Positions 10,076 through 21,005 of a DNA stretch of 64,000 nucleotides are shown piece after piece (positions within the stretch are counted from its first letter, which is position 1; the number at the start of each line of letters is the position of its first letter). The notes below the pieces were generated by a model. It was not told where the DNA came from. It did not search any database and saw only the letters and a program-made list of their open reading frames with translations. Made by a program: the position numbers and the translations under genes. Origin of the DNA: Asparagopsis taxiformis (Eukaryota > Rhodophyta > Florideophyceae > Bonnemaisoniales > Bonnemaisoniaceae); the NCBI GenBank assembly GCA_030407315.1, contig JALQPE010001931.1, forward strand, positions 1 to 64,000. The letters run 5' to 3'.

Positions 10076-12091
10076 TCCCGGGTCTTCTGCAAAACGAACC
10101 GAGTGGGGCGTGAGCTGCTCGCCGTCATGCGCGTCGTATTCGCGCGTCCGATCGTTTTCGCGCTCGCGCTCGCGTGCACCCTCGTTTTCGCGCGTTCGCT
10201 CGTTACCGTCGACGCGCTGTCGCTCGCTCTCGTTCGCGTCGGCGTGCGCAGAGACTTCGAAGACCTGAACGTTGCGCTGCAGGTTCAGTTCTTCGGGCGT
10301 TAGGCGCGCGTGGCTATGCATTTCGCGGATCGCGGCCTGCTGCTCGGACGAGAGCAGTGGGCAATTCACCATCGGGTGCCCGAACTTCCTGCATAACAGG
10401 CATCGGAACGCTGCCGTGCGAGACGTGTCGGCCGGTGCCGTCTGCCTCACGATAGGCGGTGGGTAAGTCGCGCGCGGTATGTGCGCCGTGTACGGTCCCG
10501 CGCGTTCGCGTTCCCGGTCTTCGGTATGCGCAGTGCGTCGTGAGCGGTCGGCGGGCGAGGCGTCGCGCGAGCGCGGCGTGCGGTAATTCGACGAAGGAGT
10601 GCCAAGCGAGGTCTGACTTCGCATGGGGCTCGGAGTCGAGAACTTCCGTTCGCGCGAGGCGTGCGGTGTCGCGGCGGAGGTGGAGACGTTTGGCGATGAG
10701 AAGCCTGATGGCGGGGTGTGCCCCACGGTCAGAGCTTGCATCATCGGGGTCTCATCCTCGTCTACGTAGAGCGCAGGCGTTCGTCGCAGTAGCGGTCGCG
10801 CGCTCGTTGTCGGCGTCATCGATCGGTGCGTGTCCCCGTGGCTCTGCGCCATAGAGACTAGCTCTCGAAAGGTGTATCGCCGCGGGTCACGAGACAGCGC
10901 GTCCCGCACGAGGTGTTGCGCGTAGGGGCGTAGACCATCGACGAAAATAGAGACAAGCGTTCGCTCGCTAAACGCGTCGCCGCAGCGCAGCGCTCGTCGT
11001 CGTAATCGCGTAGCGAATTGCGTTTCGGTTTCCTTCGGGTCTTGCGTTTGTTGCGCCACGTCGCGGTATGCTTGCGCAACGTCGCCTTCGCGCGCGTAGG
11101 TTAGTAAAAGCCACTGAACGGCTTCCGCGTAGCACGTAATCGAATCGACGCCCGCGCGCGCCCCTCGGAACGTTCGTCCCACGTACGTTTGGAACGTGTC
11201 GCGCGCCTCGTCGGCGAGGAAATACTTGAGAATCGGCAATGCTGCGCCTTCGGATACGCCGGTGTCGTCGCATGCGCTCTTGAAATACTTCAGGAACGAT
11301 AGCACGGCGATTCCGTCAGCGCCCGTGAAATTCTCTCCCTGCATCAAATGGCGCACCATCTTCGCGGTGTTAGCCAATTCGCTCGCAATTGCTCGGTTAA
11401 ACGCGCGGTCCGTATTCCGCAAGCGATACGTGCGATACGAAAGCGCGCGCGTGAACAGCTCGTTCAACGGCTGGATCTCTACCAGCCCGGGATGCGCGGG
11501 TCCATTGTCGCTGTCCGAAGGCGGGTGGTCGTCGAATGACAGGTCTTGGCGCGCCAGTTCCAGCCATCCTTCGGGGTCCGCGTCGCGCGCGTAGTTCGTA
11601 GGGGTCGCGCGCGCTGCGGTTCGCGTTCGGTTTTCGCGCGCAGCGACGTTCGCGCGTTCAATATTTTGCTCCTCGCGGGAGTCCATCGTAGTGACGATTA
11701 GGTTGTGGACTTGCGCCCTCATCTGAGCGGTTAGTCCACGTGATTGGCCCTTGATAGCGCGGTCCACTGCAGCTCGTACTTCAGCCTGGAGCATGCATTG
11801 GAACGTAGGGTCGTCCACTACTTGTCGAACCAAGCTCGGAAGCGTTGCGGACGGCGTAGCGTGCACGTCAGAAACGCGGAACTCGGCTTCGCGCTTCGTT
11901 GCGGCGCCATCGTCGGACGCTTGCGCGTCGTCGTCGATGCTCGCGAGCGCTTGCGTCGGTAACGGCGGCCACGGAGAAGCGGTAGGGTCAGGGATATGTG
12001 AAGCGACCAGCGCGTCGACTGCGTGCGTTTGCGACGCGACTGGCGGCGGTTCGGTCGGCGCGTTCGATCGCTCGGGCGCGGATGGGTCCAT
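10055..12091 (-). CDS. gag: Gag of element A (678 aa)
   Basis: Structural Gag protein. It has an Ala/Pro-rich N-terminus, a helical region, and a capsid-like core (YRTYRLRN, LSFLKYFKSACDDTGVSEG) closely matching the core of the B and E Gags. A single CCHC zinc knuckle C-LLC-RKFGH-PMVNC lies near residue 560. ATG at 12091; stop at 10055. The end overlaps pol in the -1 frame and carries the slippery heptamer GGGAAAC in the correct phase (10073-10079). 5' leader 12092-12647 contains no gene; it has short GGGAAAAG/GGGGAAA stretches. Confidence 0.93.
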   Translation of the reverse strand: MDPSAPERSNAPTEPPPVASQTHAVDALVASHIPDPTASPWPPLPTQALASIDDDAQASDDGAATKREAEFRVSDVHATPSATLPSLVRQVVDDPTFQCMLQAEVRAAVDRAIKGQSRGLTAQMRAQVHNLIVTTMDSREEQNIERANVAARENRTRTAARATPTNYARDADPEGWLELARQDLSFDDHPPSDSDNGPAHPGLVEIQPLNELFTRALSYRTYRLRNTDRAFNRAIASELANTAKMVRHLMQGENFTGADGIAVLSFLKYFKSACDDTGVSEGAALPILKYFLADEARDTFQTYVGRTFRGARAGVDSITCYAEAVQWLLLTYAREGDVAQAYRDVAQQTQDPKETETQFATRLRRRALRCGDAFSERTLVSIFVDGLRPYAQHLVRDALSRDPRRYTFRELVSMAQSHGDTHRSMTPTTSARPLLRRTPALYVDEDETPMMQALTVGHTPPSGFSSPNVSTSAATPHASRERKFSTPSPMRSQTSLGTPSSNYRTPRSRDASPADRSRRTAHTEDRERERAGPYTAHIPRATYPPPIVRQTAPADTSRTAAFRCLLCRKFGHPMVNCPLLSSEQQAAIREMHSHARLTPEELNLQRNVQVFEVSAHADANESERQRVDGNERTRENEGARERERENDRTREYDAHDGEQLTPHSVRFAEDPGNAYEEP
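10073..10079 (-). promoter_or_regulatory. -1 ribosomal frameshift site GGGAAAC (element A gag/pol)
   Basis: On the minus strand the sequence is G GGA AAC in the gag zero frame, six codons before the gag stop. A -1 slip places ribosomes in the protease frame, which is open from here. This heptamer fits the X XXY YYZ rule used by retroviruses. Confidence 0.75.
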
Positions 12092-12647
12092 CGGCGCGGT
12101 TGCGTTCGATCGTCGCCTAGGGAAAAGGGGAAAAGGGATGATGGGGAAGGAGAAAGGGGAATTCGGCGCGCGTCAAAATCTCGCGTCGGCGCGTCGAAAA
12201 ATTGGCAAGTAAAAAGGGAAGCGCTTCCCGAAAATTGTCTGCGTATCGGGCGCGCGTAGTAAGGGTGAGGGGGACGAGTTCGCTCGCAGGAGGGCTTCTT
12301 CCTCGCTCGGAACGCGCAAGGACGGGTCTCGATCGTCCGCGAACCCAATATTTTCGGCACCGCCGAACCCGCGTTAGGGTTGCGAACTAGCGCGCGCACG
12401 CGCTGCGTCTTCGATCGCGTCGTTCCGCGCTGCGAATCGTCGTAGTAGAGGTAGGGTAGTTATACAAACCAGAGAGGCTATAGCACCGCTTCCGGGATAG
12501 CGATACGCGCGCACACGTCAATCGCCCTCGCTGTCGCGCACGACGAACGGATAAAAGAAGAATTAGAGTAAGCGATAGGTTTGGCATCCCGTGTTTCCCC
12601 AAGCGGAGTTTCTGTTCTTCGCTGAGTTCGCACGTCGGTTCGCGCAA

Positions 12648-12665
12648 TTCTAGGTCGAGAGACCA
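12648..12665 (-). other. Primer-binding site of element A
   Basis: Minus strand TGGTCTCTCGACCTAGAA, 2 nt inside the 5' LTR. The same 18 nt follow the 5' LTRs of B1, B2 and E. The complementary tRNA 3' end would be ..UCGAGAG-A-CCA with a G72, implying C1:G72 and discriminator A, features of eukaryotic tRNA-Tyr; the tRNA assignment is inference. Confidence 0.8.
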
Positions 12666-12667
12666 GT

Positions 12668-13475
12668 TGTAGGACCAGCCGGGATGGCGGTCACTAAGAG
12701 AGTTCTAGAATCGCTTGCCTTGTCAGGGCGTGTTGAACCGTAACGCGCTCGTGAACTTGCGTTTCGCACGTCGCTCGGTCGCGGAGGCGATCGGGTGGTA
12801 CAACGGCGGAACGCGCAGGGTCGATCGCAACACGGGATTCGCGGGCCGGCGCAAGCCGTGATCTCAGGGGGAGATCACCGAGGAAACTCGAGCTCAACAC
12901 GATCCACGCAGGGGTCGTAAATCCCTGGCCTAGCGGTAGGCGACGCAACGCGCGGTCTCGCGGTGCGACGCAATTCGACGGTCGGTAAACGCGGCGCGCG
13001 CGCACGTATGTCGGCGATCGTGAGCAATCCGCACGCAACGTTGTAACGCAATCGGTCCTCGCGACGCGCTCAACGCTTAACTCGTAGCTGCGAAAGTGCT
13101 GACTGTTTATGGGTAGGGTGCGAAGCCATGCGACCACTAATAGCTAACTTACTTGGGACAGGCTGTCCTTATGTGGCCGGCCGGCGGCGGCCGCACGCTC
13201 GCACGCAAAAAGGGAAATATTTGGGAAAAAGACTTTCGTCATAAAAAACCCAAAAAAGGGAAATAAAGGGAAATTCGCGGAAATCGCTACACGTGGCGCG
13301 GCTCGCGGTTTCGTGGCAACGTACGCGCGCACGCGCTCGCATTGACGCTCCGTGACACGTAATCAAGGCGCCACGCGTACGCTCGCTTACTAAACTAACT
13401 CAAACGGATGCTTGCGGACTAACGTAAACGCGCGCGCTCGCATCGGTTCCATCGACCAACTTAAATTGCGCCACA
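12668..13475 (-). repeat. 5' LTR of element A
   Basis: 808 bp, TGTAGGACC...GCGCCACA on the plus strand; matches 1-808 with about four differences. Its inner end lies 2 nt from the primer site, its outer end abuts the gag-like ORF of element F. As the element runs on the minus strand, transcription of gag-pol should start within it. Confidence 0.93.
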
Positions 13476-14193
13476 CTTAGAGCCGTCTTGAGTCGCGTGT
13501 AAACGCGTTCGGTCACGACCGACTCCAATTGTCTGGTCACGATGGGAACGATTTCGGAGATAAGCGAGGCGCGCATATCGTCATAAGCTGCCTGCGGGTG
13601 AATGGCGCGGTTGATACGCACCTCCTCGCGAGCGATTTCACGGGCTACCTCCCGTGCGATAGCCCGGATCTCCTGCGGGGCAACTGCCGTGGCCGGCGGC
13701 TGCTTCAAAGCCGCACTGGCAGGGGCAGTGGCCGTGCTTGGCATCCGTGGGGCCTGTCCGAAAACAGTCCTGTGGATGGCAGTGTGGTCAAGCCGAGGCT
13801 GGGAAGCGGGTCAATATGGATAGAGGGCTCGCGAAGCACTCTCTTCCCCTCGCTTCTGCCGTTCGCTGCAGCAGGCGTCGGCTCTTGAGCCACCGATAGT
13901 TCATCACCTCTAGGGGTAGGCGCCACTACAGGAAGTGTAAGTGGCCTAGCGCCCATCCCTGAGTCCACGCTTGACAGCGAGTGGACGTTTTCCGCCAGGG
14001 GCGGCGACTTTGGAGGTGTCGCCGCTGAAACTGCCGAGGCAGTCTTCTTTCGCGCGTTTGCGCGAGTTCGGGGAGGGGAGCTTCGCGGCACGCTGGCTGC
14101 CCTCCCTTTTCTACGACTAGTAGTCGTAGTGGCCGAGGATTTTCGCTCCTTGGCTAGTGAGCTGGCCGTCGGCTCATCGATGCCGGGGGCCAT
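13476..14193 (-). pseudogene. Gag-like N-terminal fragment of an older element F
   Basis: From ATG 14193 the minus strand encodes a Ser/Pro/Ala/Arg-rich low-complexity N-terminus (to 13705), then in another frame (13744-13476) a helical, charged segment with IAREVAREIAREEV and VTRQLESVV motifs, similar in style to the helical N-terminal parts of the Gags in this window. The two frames overlap at 13705-13744, indicating a frameshift. The second frame runs straight into the 5' LTR of element A, which therefore interrupted it. The rest would lie left of position 1. Assignment as gag rests on style and position, not on the capsid core or zinc knuckle, which are missing. Confidence 0.45.
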
Positions 14194-14474
14194 TCTGTTC
14201 GCTCACCGAAATGAATATAAATAATTTGGTTGAGATTATGCTCCTCCGAGCTACGGTGTTTAACGTCTGTCGACGGTTACCTCACACGAATCTTCGTCGA
14301 TTTACAGGGCCTGCAGCTCCGGACGTACCCGTTCTGACTTTCTTCGTACCTCGCGTACGGTATACTTTCCTTTCCTTTGTTACTTTCCTAGTTTTTGACG
14401 CTGACAAAGCGGTGTACGATGCTCACCGGCGGAGATGTTTTAGCAACCAAGGTTGATCAAAAGGGTCCCGAACG
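14194..14474. other. Unassigned stretch between F fragment and element E
   Basis: 281 bp with no ORF of note and no copy of the shared primer site. It is probably the 5' leader of element F. Its right edge (CCCGAACG) is the outer flank of element E's 3' LTR; the matching target duplication on the far side of E cannot be found because E's right LTR is truncated. Confidence 0.4.
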
Positions 14475-15159
14475 TGTAGCAGGTAGAAAATCCGCTAGAG
14501 CGGCAAACCACCCGACAGGTGTCCCGAGCCGCGGTAGAGGAAGTGGTAGAGCAGATGAACCTTATGGGTACCCAGCGGGTAGTCTCGTGAGAGAGAAGGT
14601 GTCGTTACCCGGAGGGGGTTGTGTGACAAAGGGGTGCTCACGCGAGAGGCGTATTAATGGAGCAAGATGACGTAATCCGTCGAGCTGTTGGCTAACCCTA
14701 AGGTTTTCCCGGAGAGGGGTTGAACAATAGGTATGCGAACACTGTTCCTGTGGGTCGTAATTCCACTTGAGTTTACGTTACTCTAGAAACCGTGCCTACT
14801 GGCTATTCCAGTGGCAGTTTTATACTAAGTCTACTGTAAGCTAGGGTTAGTGGTTAGGAATAAATATCCAGTTAGTGACCAATCAGAACCCAATTACTGG
14901 CGCTCGCCTACCCGCGAGGTCATTCCCAATAGGCTTACATTGTAATGTATGGCTGATCAGCCTAAGTTAAAATTTGCCCCTTGTGGGGTCTTGGCCGGGG
15001 CCGATAGGCCCGGGTGGGGTTATTTGTCAGCCTTAGCTTGTCCTAAGTATAGGAAACACGCCAGTTGGCTGGTGCCTTCTGATTGGCACATCCCGTAAGT
15101 GGGTACCCAATAGGGAAGCGACACGGCTCGATCAGCGAGGACCGCCAGGCGGTACGACA
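14475..15159 (-). repeat. 3' LTR of element E
   Basis: Starts TGTAGCAGG at 14475, identical to the LTR start beside the primer site at 52815. The inner end is placed at ..GTACGACA (15159), because the plus strand then reads CGGCCCCCTCC, i.e. a purine-rich tract on the element strand. The 685-bp length fits the LTRs of the B elements (659-667 bp). The inner end is inferred, since the right LTR is truncated and cannot confirm it. Confidence 0.7.
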
Positions 15160-15659
15160 CGGCCCCCTCCTGAGAGATTTGTCGTCCCGACAAAATTTGA
15201 TCAAATAAAAATTACAATTTTTGGCTGTGGCCGTTGCATTGTGCAATTCAAAATTTTCCCGCGCGCGGCGTGTGCACACTAAATGTGTTGTCCATCCGAC
15301 TCTTCCCGAGTTCCGCCCGACCGTTTCCTATTGGAATTCATACCTGTTCCAGGTTCATCCTCATCCTAACGCGACACAGCGTATTCACCCTTTCGGTGTC
15401 CAACTGCATCCACGCGTTCGCGTCCTTTCCACTATCCCTCAAAGGGTTTTTGCGTCCATCTGCTAAATAATTAGCCGCGTGATCGCACGAGCGGTGCCAA
15501 TTCGAGGCTTGCATTCGCCGTTTCGGCCCATTGCCTCGCGATCCCCTTCCTGGGTTGAATAACGCAGCTCCCTCCCGGAGACTTAAGCCAATAGGCCGCT
15601 CATTCGTCCCGCTTCAGGGTTTTTATCAACGTCCGTCACCGCCTCTACTGGCTTCCAGG

Positions 15660-17836
15660 ATGTCCCCTCGAGCTCCGATACAATTCGAATCCTCTGAAGA
15701 GGAAGGAGACAATATGGGTTCGCCCAACCGTCCTACCACACGCTCCAGCGTTCGCCGTCCCACAACTCGCCACCAGGCTTCCTCTTCCCGCACCGGGGTC
15801 CCGCCTACACCGGCTAAGTCTTCGTCGACTTCAGCGCCACGCGTGCCGTCAGCCACCGCGGCTCAATCGCAAACGCGAACGCGTTCGACTGCCGCCAAAG
15901 GCACCGCTGATCCAGCGTCGCCTGCTGGCAAGGTTGCGAGTGCGCAAGCACGTTCCGAAGAGACGGTCCCCCCTACCAGGGCTAGCGCACAAGAGCGCGA
16001 CTCTGTTCCGGCTGAATCGCCTGCTTCCCCGAAGCCTTCCACCCCAGTGGCAAGTGTCAAACCGTCATCGGTTAATCCGCCGTCACGCGAAGGTGAGTCA
16101 TCGAAGGCCGCCGGCCCGTCCTCAAGGGGAGCCATGCCGGCCGACACCGAGGAGGTGATAGAAGTCGTCGCCGAGGGAGGCGCTACGCCCAGGCCAACAA
16201 GGCAGCCGAATGTCAGGCCTTCGCCAAGTTCGCGTCCGATTACTTCCCGTCCTTCCGCCCCAGCGGCTCGTACCTCTTCTGGTCATGACGCGTCAGCGAA
16301 TCCCTATGAGGACTATGGTCGCCGCAACCAGCAAATTCTGGCGGACGCTCGGAAGCGTAGAGAAGAAGAGTTGCGCGGCGCGGCTGCTCGGGCAGAAGCC
16401 GAGAAGGCTAATGCTCAACCTGTAGAGAAGGTCCTAGACCCATATGCCTCTACTGGCAGAGTTACCCGAAGTGGGTCTGGTGCGGCTACCGCCGATGCCT
16501 CTGTAGGCGTAAGACCGTCGGGCACCGCCCTAGTTGACCCTTACGCGGTTGCGTCTGCCTCAGCACCAGCTGCTCCGTCTCACGACACTCCCCCTCGGGC
16601 ACCTAAGCCGACTGCCAATTGGCGCTCCATGGGAGAATTCTATCCAGCAAATGCTGATGAGTTGGTGGTATTCGACTCGCAAGCCTTGCCTTTCAGGCGT
16701 GAGCTCGCCGCTCCTTGGGAACACTACCCGTTTGCGCGACTCCCTCGTAGGGACTTTACGGATCGCCCGAGAAGCGAATTACGTCGCGATATGCTTCTCA
16801 TGAGCTCCCTCCGGGGTCAAAACCATCAGGTTCAAAACGAATGTTGGTCGGCTTACGCCCGTCTCCCTTCGAGTCGCCCTATGCGTCACTTCCGTGTCCC
16901 CATACGCTATGCAGCGACAGGACTTTCCTGCTCCATCCCGGAGATGCGCTCTACGTCGAACGTATGAATCGTCGCTTGTTCCAAGAAGGATCGTACCAAG
17001 GTTCCGTAGCGGACATGCCGATGATTCGGTCTCGCTGGTTTGCGTATCCTCCACGTCCCGATACGGGTAGCTATGAGCACCATATGCGTTTGCACGCTAG
17101 GGTCACTTCCCGAAGGATGGGGCGCCAGGTGACGGCGAACGATTATCGCGTGTTCGCGCACCGTCATGGTAGCTCTGCTGAGCCGGCCACTAGGCCCATG
17201 AAGGTAGCTAGGGAAGCTTTGGACCCGCTATGGGATGATCCCACTTGGGAAGGCAAGTCATCTCCACCGATGTGTTTGCCCGTTGCCGACCCTCCGTCGC
17301 TGGTGTACTTCCATAATTCCGCTCTTCGCGACGCGCCCGAATGGCGAATGGACAGGTTCCGATCGTACCTCGAGTTGGAGAGGGATATCCTTATAGGGAT
17401 CGAGTTGGCTCGTACTGCCGAGACGCGGGGCTTTGTGCCGGTGATGGCGGAGGAACTCCTCAATAGGGTGAGCAGTACTTGGTACGATATCCCGAAGGTT
17501 CCGGTGTCGGACTTGGTCCCCTATAGTCGGGAATTACCTGGTTCGGTAGTGCGTCGGTTGCTGAAGGTGGCCCTTGGGGGTGATGATTATCCGCAGGAAT
17601 TGGTCAGTACCAACATCACGGGAGTGGCACCGGAGAAGGTGGTTATCTACAGGACTGTTGACTTGCCGGTGAGGGCGTTACGTATCAACGTGTTAAACCA
17701 TCGAGATGGTACAGTCGCAGAGCTGCCGCCTTATCGCAGAGATGGTGAGTTCACCGAAGATGGGTATTACGGCGTGGAGCCTGACAGGTATTCCGACGGT
17801 CACCCCGACTCTTACAAATATCAGCCTGTTGGCGAG
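15660..17836 (+). pseudogene. Antisense accessory ORF of element E, N-terminal part
   Basis: From ATG 15660 the ORF encodes about 350 residues of Ser/Pro/Thr/Ala-rich low complexity including a charged helical stretch (ARKRREEELRG), then the shared core. A one-base frameshift near 16905-16930 moves the frame: the first frame ends at 16967, the second continues from about 16911 (GDALYVERMNRRLF) to 17836. The core shows the pattern of the B protein (NDAIYVDRMDAYL) and a YFHNSALRDAPEWRMDRF segment matching VHYFTDAVKDAP in B. At 17836 the ORF is cut by B1 and resumes in the same frame at 44420. Function unknown. Confidence 0.75.
17832..17836. repeat. TSD of element B1, left copy (GCGAG)
   Basis: GCGAG immediately before the LTR start at 17837 and again at 44415-44419 immediately after the LTR end. 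A perfect 5-bp duplication; the host reading frame is continuous across it. Confidence 0.9.
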
Positions 17837-18503
17837 TGTAGTATACGTGGCAATTCCGAAATTGCAAATATTTACGTTTTCCGCGGAATTCGAATTTCGG
17901 CGGATACGACCGGCGACAGCAATGAACGAACATTGCTGGCGCATGCGCGCGCGCAACCGGCACATGTGTGCAACGAACGTACTGGCAACGGCCAACGGAC
18001 CAACGGGTCCCTACGTGTGGCCCACAAGGTCCTTTCCCATTCGGGGACGTTACGAACAGTGTTTACACTGTAAAGCGATGCCATCGTGGCCATATAGGTA
18101 TTGGCATCGTGCCGGGAGGGAAAGGGGACAAGACAACGATCGAGCAACGGCTCTAGTCTACGACTGACTTCTACGTTTACGTTTACGTTTTGCCTAGCGA
18201 GGCTTCGTCTCCGTCGAGCTGCGTACTCCCTACCCATCGCCGCACGTAAGGCTGATTGCGTGTAGTGCCTCCGGGCTTGGTCGAGAGCGCCTCCGGTGAC
18301 GTGCCACCTCGTTTATTAAACGTAATCCTCGCGTGGATTGTTGCGTCGTGACGCTCGTGTCTACTCGCTAACCTATCTCTACCTTCCTACCTACCAATAC
18401 AGTCAAACACCAGCGGGTGGACTGCTCGTTTCGTTTCGTTTCGTAAGGACAGCGTGTCCACTGGCTCGTACCAGCTACTTCGTCACCGAACTATCGTTCC
18501 ACA
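17837..18503 (+). repeat. 5' LTR of element B1
   Basis: 667 bp, TGTAGTATACGTGG...CGTTCCACA. Matches 43748-44414. Contains a short (ACGTTT)n run near 18172-18190. Followed by one C and then the primer-binding site. Confidence 0.95.
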
Positions 18504-18504
18504 C

Positions 18505-18522
18505 TGGTCTCTCGACCTAGAA
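18505..18522 (+). other. Primer-binding site of element B1
   Basis: TGGTCTCTCGACCTAGAA one base inside the LTR; identical to the site in A, B2 and E. Confidence 0.85.
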
Positions 18523-18602
18523 GTTGCTACGAGCATAACGACAACCAACGAGGTTGAGCTCTTTTACGTCAACGAAAAGCTACGTGCTACAGACGACGGT
18601 CT

Positions 18603-21005
18603 ATGAATTACGCTGTGTCGAATTCCAGCGCGTCGCCCAGGCAACCGTTGCCAACGTCAGCGGACGCCGAAGCCGACGTGGCCTTGTCAGCAGAAGCGAT
18701 CTTCGCGACTGATCGATCTATCCCGCCGGATATCGAGGCGATCGGCCAGCTACCACGTACGGTAAGCCCGTTTGAGTCCGTGAGTATGGACCCCGCAACG
18801 CGCGGTCAGCTCAACGAAGGGAACGTGACTCCCACGGCACTACGTGTAGTGTACGAAGACCTTCGAGGTCACATCGAAAGGGCGAGCGACGCGGCCGTCG
18901 ACGAAGCCGTAAGGCAGAGACTCGGAGTCTCGGAGCGCGAAGCTCGTGCGTTACGTGAACGCTCAGCGACCCTCGAACGGGAAAACGAAGACTTACGAAA
19001 CCGCCTCTCCGCCGTGGAGGGAAGACTCGACTCGTTTGTCGTAGTATTCAACGAAATCGTCGCCGGACGTTCCGCTCCGCCGAGCGGAAGCGATCCGAAT
19101 TACGAAGGCTCGCGCGCCTATAACTCGCAATCCTCCCCGGCCGTTCCGGGAGGATACCCACCAACACCTGGTCCGACGACCCCGACAACGTACGGAAGGG
19201 GGGCGACAGTGCAACGAGCCATCGCCAACCCCAACGAGACGCCACGAAGGCAATTACGTTTTAACGATACGCCAGACCACGCGCGGTCGGCGGACGCAGC
19301 ACGAGCTGCGCAATTCGATACGAGAGCTCCCCCGCCACGTGAAACGTACATTCCGTGGCTGGGTACGTTCGGCACGACGGACACGCGAGTCCACGAAAAC
19401 GAACGTGCCGACGCGGTACGCTTACCAGGGAACGCCCTCGGACCCGTTTGCCACGCGTTGGCAGAGCACACGACAATGCTCGACGCATTTGCGAACGTGG
19501 TATCGTACCGCATGTACCGACTTAACGATGTACGTGAACATCTCTACGTGAACGAGAGTCAAAGCGTACATAAGCTCAAACGTGAGCTGGAGGGACTTTT
19601 CCCTACGTTGAAGCCGTTCTCCGGCCGGAATCCGATTACGTTACTCGGATTCCTCGCCCAAATACGTGATGGGTTCAGCACACTCGGAGTGTGCGAGGGA
19701 GTGGCAGTACGTGCGCTGCACTTCTTCCTCGAAGGGGACGCCCGACGGTTCTACGATTCCCAGTGTACGACTGGTGTGATCACGACTGATCCGACGAAGA
19801 GGTTCTCGTGGCCTCACGTAATCAACGCGTTGATCAAACGATACCTGCAAGACGACGTGCTGCAGGAGGCCTACGAAAAGGTCACGATGATCACGCAGAG
19901 TCCTAACGAGGACGAGAATCAGTACGCTGATAGACTCGACACCGCCACGCGGGCGTGCAACTACGTGTTTACGGATCGACTCCTCGTTCACCACTACGTA
20001 CGTGGTTTACTGCCCTCGACGCGGGCAGCAGTGACGGAACGACTCCGGTCACTCCCCGAACGAGAGAGGAACGACCTCACCGTTGTGAGACGATTGGCGA
20101 CGGCCGAAGGAACGACCTTCCGTGCACGTACGGCAGCTGTCGCGTCAGCCGCGAAACCGAAGGTGCGGTTTCCGGTGAAGCCTACGTTGGCTATTTCCGA
20201 CCACGAGTCGAGGAAGTTCGCGGACTACGATGAGTCCGCGTACTTACGTAACGAACGGGCTAGCGAGCCCAGTTACCACGATGGTAACCCGAACATCCCC
20301 ACGAGGGACGATGACGACGTGTCGCTCGCTGCGGTTCACGTTGCCGAGAATTTGGAGGCGATACTCTTCACGAACGGGCCGCCGCCCAACGATACGAAAA
20401 CGGCAAACGAAAAGCCGGACGAGCTCGAAGCTCGATTGAACCGTCCATGCGAGGACGTACCGAAGCTCACGAGCGAGCAAACGCAATTGGCGCATTCCGT
20501 AATCCCGAATGATTACTGGACGCTATCGTGTTGGTCATGCCGCGAAGATGGCCACTCGACGTTTACGTGTCCGCGTCTGACGCCAGATCAACGGATCTTT
20601 TTCGCGTACAAGTACTACCTCTTCCACGTGAAGAGCAACCCACGTCAGGCTGAGTACTTCCGCCAACGAATGGCTAAACGTAACCAGGAACGACCTGATG
20701 AGCGAGGGAACGTGACCCCGCGGAGGTACGGCACGCCGCCTACGATACTCCGAAACCCCAATCGTGACGGGGGAAGGCCCTTCGACAGGCGCCGCGGCGA
20801 CTTTCGTAATGACCGACGTGACCCCCGCCCGTGGGCGAACGAACGACATGGCCAGCGTAATGGCCGCAGCGGAGTCTACGTGACGACCTCCGCTGACGAA
20901 ACACCACTCGAGGTGGAAACGAGTCACGATGACGAACGAGCTTCGTGGGCTCACGACGACAACGTGTCGAACGGCCCCGCGCCGGAAAACGACCAGGCGA
21001 TGTAG
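18603..21005 (+). CDS. gag: Gag of element B1 (800 aa)
   Basis: Gag of the B family, nearly identical to the B2 Gag. ATG at 18603, 80 nt after the primer site. A coiled-coil segment (residues about 87-147) precedes a Pro/Thr-rich linker and a capsid-like core (YRMYRLNDVREH, LLGFLAQIRDGFSTLGVCEG). One CCHC knuckle C-WSC-REDGH-STFTC lies near residue 643, followed by an Arg/Asn/Asp-rich tail. The ORF is open throughout. The slippery site at its end is altered relative to B2 (GGAAAAC instead of GGGAAAC), with Glu in place of Gly. Confidence 0.93.
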   Translation: MNYAVSNSSASPRQPLPTSADAEADVALSAEAIFATDRSIPPDIEAIGQLPRTVSPFESVSMDPATRGQLNEGNVTPTALRVVYEDLRGHIERASDAAVDEAVRQRLGVSEREARALRERSATLERENEDLRNRLSAVEGRLDSFVVVFNEIVAGRSAPPSGSDPNYEGSRAYNSQSSPAVPGGYPPTPGPTTPTTYGRGATVQRAIANPNETPRRQLRFNDTPDHARSADAARAAQFDTRAPPPRETYIPWLGTFGTTDTRVHENERADAVRLPGNALGPVCHALAEHTTMLDAFANVVSYRMYRLNDVREHLYVNESQSVHKLKRELEGLFPTLKPFSGRNPITLLGFLAQIRDGFSTLGVCEGVAVRALHFFLEGDARRFYDSQCTTGVITTDPTKRFSWPHVINALIKRYLQDDVLQEAYEKVTMITQSPNEDENQYADRLDTATRACNYVFTDRLLVHHYVRGLLPSTRAAVTERLRSLPERERNDLTVVRRLATAEGTTFRARTAAVASAAKPKVRFPVKPTLAISDHESRKFADYDESAYLRNERASEPSYHDGNPNIPTRDDDDVSLAAVHVAENLEAILFTNGPPPNDTKTANEKPDELEARLNRPCEDVPKLTSEQTQLAHSVIPNDYWTLSCWSCREDGHSTFTCPRLTPDQRIFFAYKYYLFHVKSNPRQAEYFRQRMAKRNQERPDERGNVTPRRYGTPPTILRNPNRDGGRPFDRRRGDFRNDRRDPRPWANERHGQRNGRSGVYVTTSADETPLEVETSHDDERASWAHDDNVSNGPAPENDQAM
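20984..20990 (+). promoter_or_regulatory. Altered frameshift heptamer GGAAAAC in B1
   Basis: Occupies the position of GGGAAAC in B2 and in the same phase (codons GAA AAC). It breaks the X XXY YYZ rule, so -1 frameshifting in this copy is likely weaker. Element E shows the same GGAAAAC. Confidence 0.55.

Larger units (their letters stand above)
1..13475 (-). mobile_element. Element A: Ty3/gypsy chromovirus with antisense accessory ORF
   Basis: Complete or nearly complete LTR retrotransposon read right to left: 5' LTR 12668-13475, primer site, gag, PR-RT-RNaseH-IN-chromodomain pol, antisense accessory ORF on the plus strand, polypurine tract, 3' LTR 1-808. Without the solo LTR inserted in the protease it is about 13.0 kb. 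The two LTRs differ at about four of 808 positions by eye, so the insertion is recent. It interrupts the gag-like ORF of older element F at 13475/13476; the 5 bp beyond the right LTR are CTTAG. The matching TSD would lie left of position 1, so it cannot be checked here. Confidence 0.93.

Noticed and set aside
15531..15659. Upstream extension of the E accessory ORF (from 15531)
   Set aside because: Begins with TTG; the first ATG is 15660 and the extension has no match in the other accessory proteins.
18172..18192. (ACGTTT)n run in B LTRs as telomere-like repeat
   Set aside because: Only about three units, inside an LTR and the same in all B LTRs.
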